A DNA stretch of 64,000 bases from Flavobacterium ginsenosidimutans. GTDB lineage: Bacteria > Bacteroidota > Bacteroidia > Flavobacteriales > Flavobacteriaceae. The notes beneath the pieces were generated by a model, which saw only the letters and a list, made by a program, of their open reading frames with translations, was not told the origin of the DNA and made no database searches. The stretch is from the NCBI RefSeq assembly GCF_003254625.1, contig NZ_QJRJ01000082.1, positions 558,001-622,000 on the forward strand. Direction: 5' to 3'. This document shows, one piece after another, positions 61,084 to 64,000 of the stretch (positions are counted from its first letter, which is position 1; every line of letters begins with the position of its first letter). The translations under genes were made by a program, and so were the position numbers.

Positions 61084-62265
61084 ATGAATATGAATAGAGA
61101 GAAAGTTCAAATTTTTGACACCACTTTGCGAGATGGTGAACAAGTCCCAGGATGTAAGTTAGATACTAAACAAAAATTAGTTATCGCAGAACGACTTGAC
61201 AAAATGGGGGTTGACATTATCGAAGCAGGGTTTCCTGTGTCAAGTCCGGGCGATTTTTTATCGGTCTCTGAGATTTGTAAAATTGTAGAAAATGCAACCG
61301 TCTGCGGACTAACAAGAGCCGTAAAAAATGACATTGATGTTGCGGCAGCTGCCTTAAAGCACGCTAAGAAACCTAGAATCCATACTGGAATCGGAACCTC
61401 AGAATCTCACATACTCCACAAATTACAAACTACGCCTGAAGATATTATTGCAAGAGCGAAATTCGCTGTAGCACATGCAAAATCGTATGTAGAAGATGTT
61501 GAATTCTATGCAGAGGATGCAGGAAGAACTGATAATGCATTCTTAGCAAAAGTTTGCGAAGAAGTTATCAAATCTGGAGCAACTGTATTGAATATTCCTG
61601 ATACTACTGGATATTGTCTTCCAGAAGAATACGGAGCAAAAATTAAATACTTGAAAGAAAACGTAAAAGGAATCGAAAACGTAATCCTTTCATGTCACTG
61701 TCATAATGATTTAGGAATGGCAACTGCAAACTCAATCGCAGGTGCTATCAATGGAGCAAGACAAATTGAATGTACAATTAATGGTATTGGTGAAAGAGCT
61801 GGAAATACTGCACTTGAAGAAGTAGTAATGATTTTCAAACAACACCCTTACTTAAATTTAGATACAAACATCAATACAAGAGAATTAAACGAAATGAGTC
61901 GTTTAGTTTCTGAAAGTATGGGAATGATTGTTCAGCCAAATAAGGCAATCGTAGGAGCAAATGCTTTTGCACACAGTTCTGGAATTCACCAAGATGGTGT
62001 AATTAAAAACAGAGCAACTTACGAGATTATGGATCCGCTAGATGTGGGTGTAAATGAATCTTCAATCATTTTAACAGCAAGAAGCGGAAGAGCTGCTTTG
62101 GCTTACCGTGCTAAAAAAGTAGGTTACGAATTGACAAAAACACAATTAGATATCGTTTATATCGAATTCTTGAAATTCGCTGACATTAAAAAAGAAGTTG
62201 TAGACGCAGATATTCATCAGATTATTGAAGCTTCTAAAATAGAAGGCGAATTAATCAGAAGTTAA
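61084..62265 (+). CDS. leuA: 2-isopropylmalate synthase lacking the leucine regulatory domain
   Basis: The 393-residue protein has the DRE-TIM barrel: IFDTTLRDGEQVPGCKL, EAGFPVSSPGDF, ILSCHCHNDLGMATANSIAG, NGIGERAGNTALEEV and the hinge region HSSGIHQDGVIKNRATYEIM. It ends at about residue 393, before the C-terminal allosteric domain that brings most bacterial LeuA proteins to about 500 residues. Homocitrate or citramalate synthases share the barrel, but linkage to leuB favours leucine synthesis. An ATG six bases downstream (61090) is an alternative start. Confidence 0.88.
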   Translation: MNMNREKVQIFDTTLRDGEQVPGCKLDTKQKLVIAERLDKMGVDIIEAGFPVSSPGDFLSVSEICKIVENATVCGLTRAVKNDIDVAAAALKHAKKPRIHTGIGTSESHILHKLQTTPEDIIARAKFAVAHAKSYVEDVEFYAEDAGRTDNAFLAKVCEEVIKSGATVLNIPDTTGYCLPEEYGAKIKYLKENVKGIENVILSCHCHNDLGMATANSIAGAINGARQIECTINGIGERAGNTALEEVVMIFKQHPYLNLDTNINTRELNEMSRLVSESMGMIVQPNKAIVGANAFAHSSGIHQDGVIKNRATYEIMDPLDVGVNESSIILTARSGRAALAYRAKKVGYELTKTQLDIVYIEFLKFADIKKEVVDADIHQIIEASKIEGELIRS

Positions 62266-62322
62266 TATTTCAAAAATAAATTTGGAACAATAAGGATTTA
62301 AAGACATAAAGAGCGAGAGATT

Positions 62323-63441
62323 ATGAATTTAAAAATTGCAGTTTTACCAGGAGATGGAATTGGGCCTGAGGTAATTTTACAAGCCAAGAAAGCTTTGTAC
62401 GCCATTGGCGAAGTGTATAATCATGAATTTGTTTTTGAAGAAGCGCTGATGGGAGCGGTTGCTATCGATAAAACGGGAAATCCTTTACCGGAGCAAACTC
62501 TGAATCTTTGTCTTAACACAGATGCAGTTTTGCTTGGTGCGATTGGAGATCCTAAATACGATAACAATCCAAATGCCAAAGTTCGTCCAGAACAAGGATT
62601 ATTAAAACTGCGAAAAGAATTAGGATTGTTTGCTAATATTCGTCCTATAAAACCTTATAAAGCCTTAATTGAAGCTTCTCCTTTAAAGAGAGAAATTATT
62701 GAAGGAGCTGATTTTACCATTTTTAGAGAATTAACAGGTGGTGCTTATTTTGGAGCTAAAACACTAAATGAAGAAGGAACACATGCTTCTGATTTATGTG
62801 AATATTCAGAAGAAGAAATCACTAGAATAGCACATTTAGCTTTTAAATCGGCACAAAAAAGACGCAAAAAGCTAACATTGGTTGATAAAGCAAATGTTTT
62901 GGAAACTTCTAGATTGTGGAGAAAAGTAGTTCAGAAAGTGAGCGAAGAGTATTCAGATGTAGCTTTAGATTTCTTATTTGTGGATAATGCAGCAATGCAG
63001 TTAATCTTAAATCCAAAACAGTTTGATGTGATTTTGACTGAGAACTTATTTGGAGATATTTTATCTGATGAAGCTAGTGTAATTACAGGATCTATTGGTT
63101 TATTGCCATCAGTATCTTTAGGAGAGAAAAATGCTTTGTTTGAGCCAATTCACGGATCATATCCACAGGCAAAAGGAAAAAACATTGCTAATCCGATTGC
63201 TTCGATTTTAGCGGCTGCGCTTTTGCTGGAGCATTTTGGATTGACTAAAGAAGCTCATGTAGTTTATAAAGCGGTAGAAAAAGCAATTGAATACAAAGTA
63301 GTTACAGTTGATTTGAAACCAGATTCAAAATTTGGAACAAACGAAGTAGGAGAGTTCGTTTCTAATTTTATTTTCAGTAAAGATGATTTGCTGTATTTTA
63401 ATAATGACAATGTAAGTATTGGGCAATCGACAATTGTTTAA
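62323..63441 (+). CDS. leuB: 3-isopropylmalate dehydrogenase
   Basis: The 372-residue enzyme has LPGDGIGPEVILQAKKAL, GAIGDPKYD, RPEQGLLKLRKELGLFANIRP, FTIFRELTGGAYFG, DKANVLETSRLWRKV, TENLFGDILSDEASVITGS and LFEPIHGSYPQAKGKNIANP, all canonical. It oxidises and decarboxylates 3-isopropylmalate. It lies 57 bases after leuA. leuC and leuD are not in the window and probably follow ilv genes to the right. Confidence 0.96.
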   Translation: MNLKIAVLPGDGIGPEVILQAKKALYAIGEVYNHEFVFEEALMGAVAIDKTGNPLPEQTLNLCLNTDAVLLGAIGDPKYDNNPNAKVRPEQGLLKLRKELGLFANIRPIKPYKALIEASPLKREIIEGADFTIFRELTGGAYFGAKTLNEEGTHASDLCEYSEEEITRIAHLAFKSAQKRRKKLTLVDKANVLETSRLWRKVVQKVSEEYSDVALDFLFVDNAAMQLILNPKQFDVILTENLFGDILSDEASVITGSIGLLPSVSLGEKNALFEPIHGSYPQAKGKNIANPIASILAAALLLEHFGLTKEAHVVYKAVEKAIEYKVVTVDLKPDSKFGTNEVGEFVSNFIFSKDDLLYFNNDNVSIGQSTIV

Positions 63442-63495
63442 TCTTTTTTGTTAAAATGTGAAGATAATAACAAGAAGTCTTTGAAATGTTGAGAT

Positions 63496-63531
63496 TTTGT
63501 TTTTTTAGTTGCTTAAGTTTATTTACTTTTG
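63496..63531 (+). promoter_or_regulatory. Candidate promoter of the ilv operon
   Basis: TTTG (63496-63499), 24 bases, TACTTTTG (63524-63531). The spacing is longer than consensus but the -7 box is good. Transcription would start near 63538, some 13 bases before the leader ORF. Confidence 0.5.
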
Positions 63532-63550
63532 TAACACTAAAAAACAAAGG

Positions 63551-63625
63551 ATGCAAATCTCAATTATTATTACTTCTGTCGTTGTTGTCAATGTGATTCA
63601 CACATCTGCATCGGGAATGTTATAA
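63551..63625 (+). CDS. ilvL: Ile/Val leader peptide of the ilv operon
   Basis: A 24-codon ORF begins MQISIIITSVVVVNVIHTS and ends GML. It has five Ile and five Val codons, including III and VVVV runs, with only one Leu. It lies between a promoter and an intrinsic terminator directly upstream of ilvD. The composition matches control by Ile-tRNA and Val-tRNA. The symbol is by analogy with enterobacterial ilvL. Confidence 0.88.
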   Translation: MQISIIITSVVVVNVIHTSASGML

Positions 63626-63649
63626 ATATAATTGAAAGACTATATTACA

Positions 63650-63681
63650 AACCTTCCAAATACTTGGAAGGTTTTTTTTTG
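63650..63681 (+). terminator. Attenuator terminator of the ilv operon
   Basis: AACCTTCCAA and TTGGAAGGTT form a 10-bp stem with a 4-base loop (ATAC), followed by a T-run to 63680. It lies 24 bases after the leader stop and 31 before ilvD. Its left arm can instead pair with GGAATGTT (63614-63621) at the end of the leader, 7 of 8 bases. Confidence 0.9.
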
Positions 63682-63711
63682 AACAAAAAATTAAAAAATA
63701 AATAAGCAATA

Positions 63712-64000
63712 ATGGAATTAAATAAGTACAGCAAGACCATCACACAAGATCAAACACAGCCTGCGGCGCAAGCGATGTTGTACGGAATTGGTTTAACTGA
63801 GGAAGATTTAAAAAAAGCACAAGTTGGTATTGTGAGCATGGGTTACGATGGTAACACTTGCAACATGCACCTGAATGATTTAGCACAAGATGTTAAAAAA
63901 GGTGTCTGGAATGCGGATCTTGTCGGACTTATTTTTAATACCATTGGTGTCAGTGACGGTATTTCTAACGGAACTGAAGGTATGCGTTACTCACTGGTTT
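63712..64000 (+). CDS. ilvD: Dihydroxy-acid dehydratase, 3' partial
   Basis: The first 96 codons are present before the right edge: MELNKYSKTITQDQ at the start, AAQAMLYGIGL, VGIVSMGYDGNTCNMH with the Fe-S ligand Cys50, and GLIFNTIGVSDGISNGTEGM. It catalyses the third common step of Ile and Val synthesis. The start ATG follows AATAAGCAATA. It is the first gene after the Ile/Val attenuator, so the following ilv genes outside the window are probably under the same control. Confidence 0.95.
   Translation, partial: MELNKYSKTITQDQTQPAAQAMLYGIGLTEEDLKKAQVGIVSMGYDGNTCNMHLNDLAQDVKKGVWNADLVGLIFNTIGVSDGISNGTEGMRYSLV

Overview
The window is a dense, AT-rich chromosomal segment from a member of the Bacteroidota, almost certainly Flavobacterium or a very close relative. 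Three things point there. Start codons sit behind A-rich tracts with no Shine-Dalgarno sequence. Promoters match the phylum's TTTG-N19-21-TAnnTTTG pattern. The gene set and order are flavobacterial: porX-tsaE-ald, lpxD-lpxC/fabZ-lpxA-efp-lpxD-sucD, ettA, holA beside a small HSDR_N protein, and a his operon in the order G-D-C-B-H-A-F-IE. I see no rRNA, tRNA, CRISPR array, prophage or intact insertion sequence. Accessory DNA is limited to one REP-associated transposase (RAYT) and many small dispersed repeats.

Layout. 1-9.2 kb holds small, less conserved genes: a SUKH-like protein cut by the left edge, DUF1697, a three-gene minus-strand operon with an ATP-pyrophosphatase and a HEAGH protein, the RAYT, an M1 aminopeptidase, and a patatin-HAD pair. 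9.3-24 kb is housekeeping: a TSUP exporter, UvrD/PcrA helicase, a YciO/Sua5 protein, an OmpA lipoprotein, a glycosyltransferase, HolA, EttA, MutS2 and Ung. 24.3-28.3 kb on the minus strand has ald, tsaE and porX, the last a regulator of the type IX secretion system. 28.5-37.7 kb is a lipid A and central metabolism block: an HD hydrolase, lpxD, an lpxC-fabZ fusion, lpxA, efp, a second lpxD, sucD and fabG. 37.8-48.4 kb has a VWA-like membrane protein, a LysR-YeiH pair, a zinc phospholipase C-like protein, an LTA-synthase-like sulfatase and an OmpR-type two-component system. 48.5-56.4 kb is the complete histidine operon. 56.5-61 kb has a CBM9 protein, a second M1 peptidase and a helical protein of unknown function. 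61-64 kb starts the branched-chain amino acid block: leuA, leuB and ilvD, which runs off the right edge.

The most interesting signals lie between genes. Two unannotated leader peptides precede amino-acid operons. A 19-codon ORF with five His codons lies before hisG, and a 24-codon ORF with ten Ile or Val codons lies before ilvD. Each is followed by an intrinsic terminator. In both, the last codons of the leader can pair with the left arm of that terminator, which is the layout of a ribosome-controlled attenuator. The RAYT gene carries two copies of a GACGCACTGCAGTGCG palindrome inside its own reading frame. A REP-like doublet, a 31-bp perfect inverted repeat, other palindromes (one inside a coding gene), a probable Flavo-1-type RNA element, a decayed copy of a CBM9 gene tail, and word-rich spacers throughout the his operon show heavy small-repeat activity.

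All calls are from reading the sequence. Family names come from motif recognition and memory, not from database searches.
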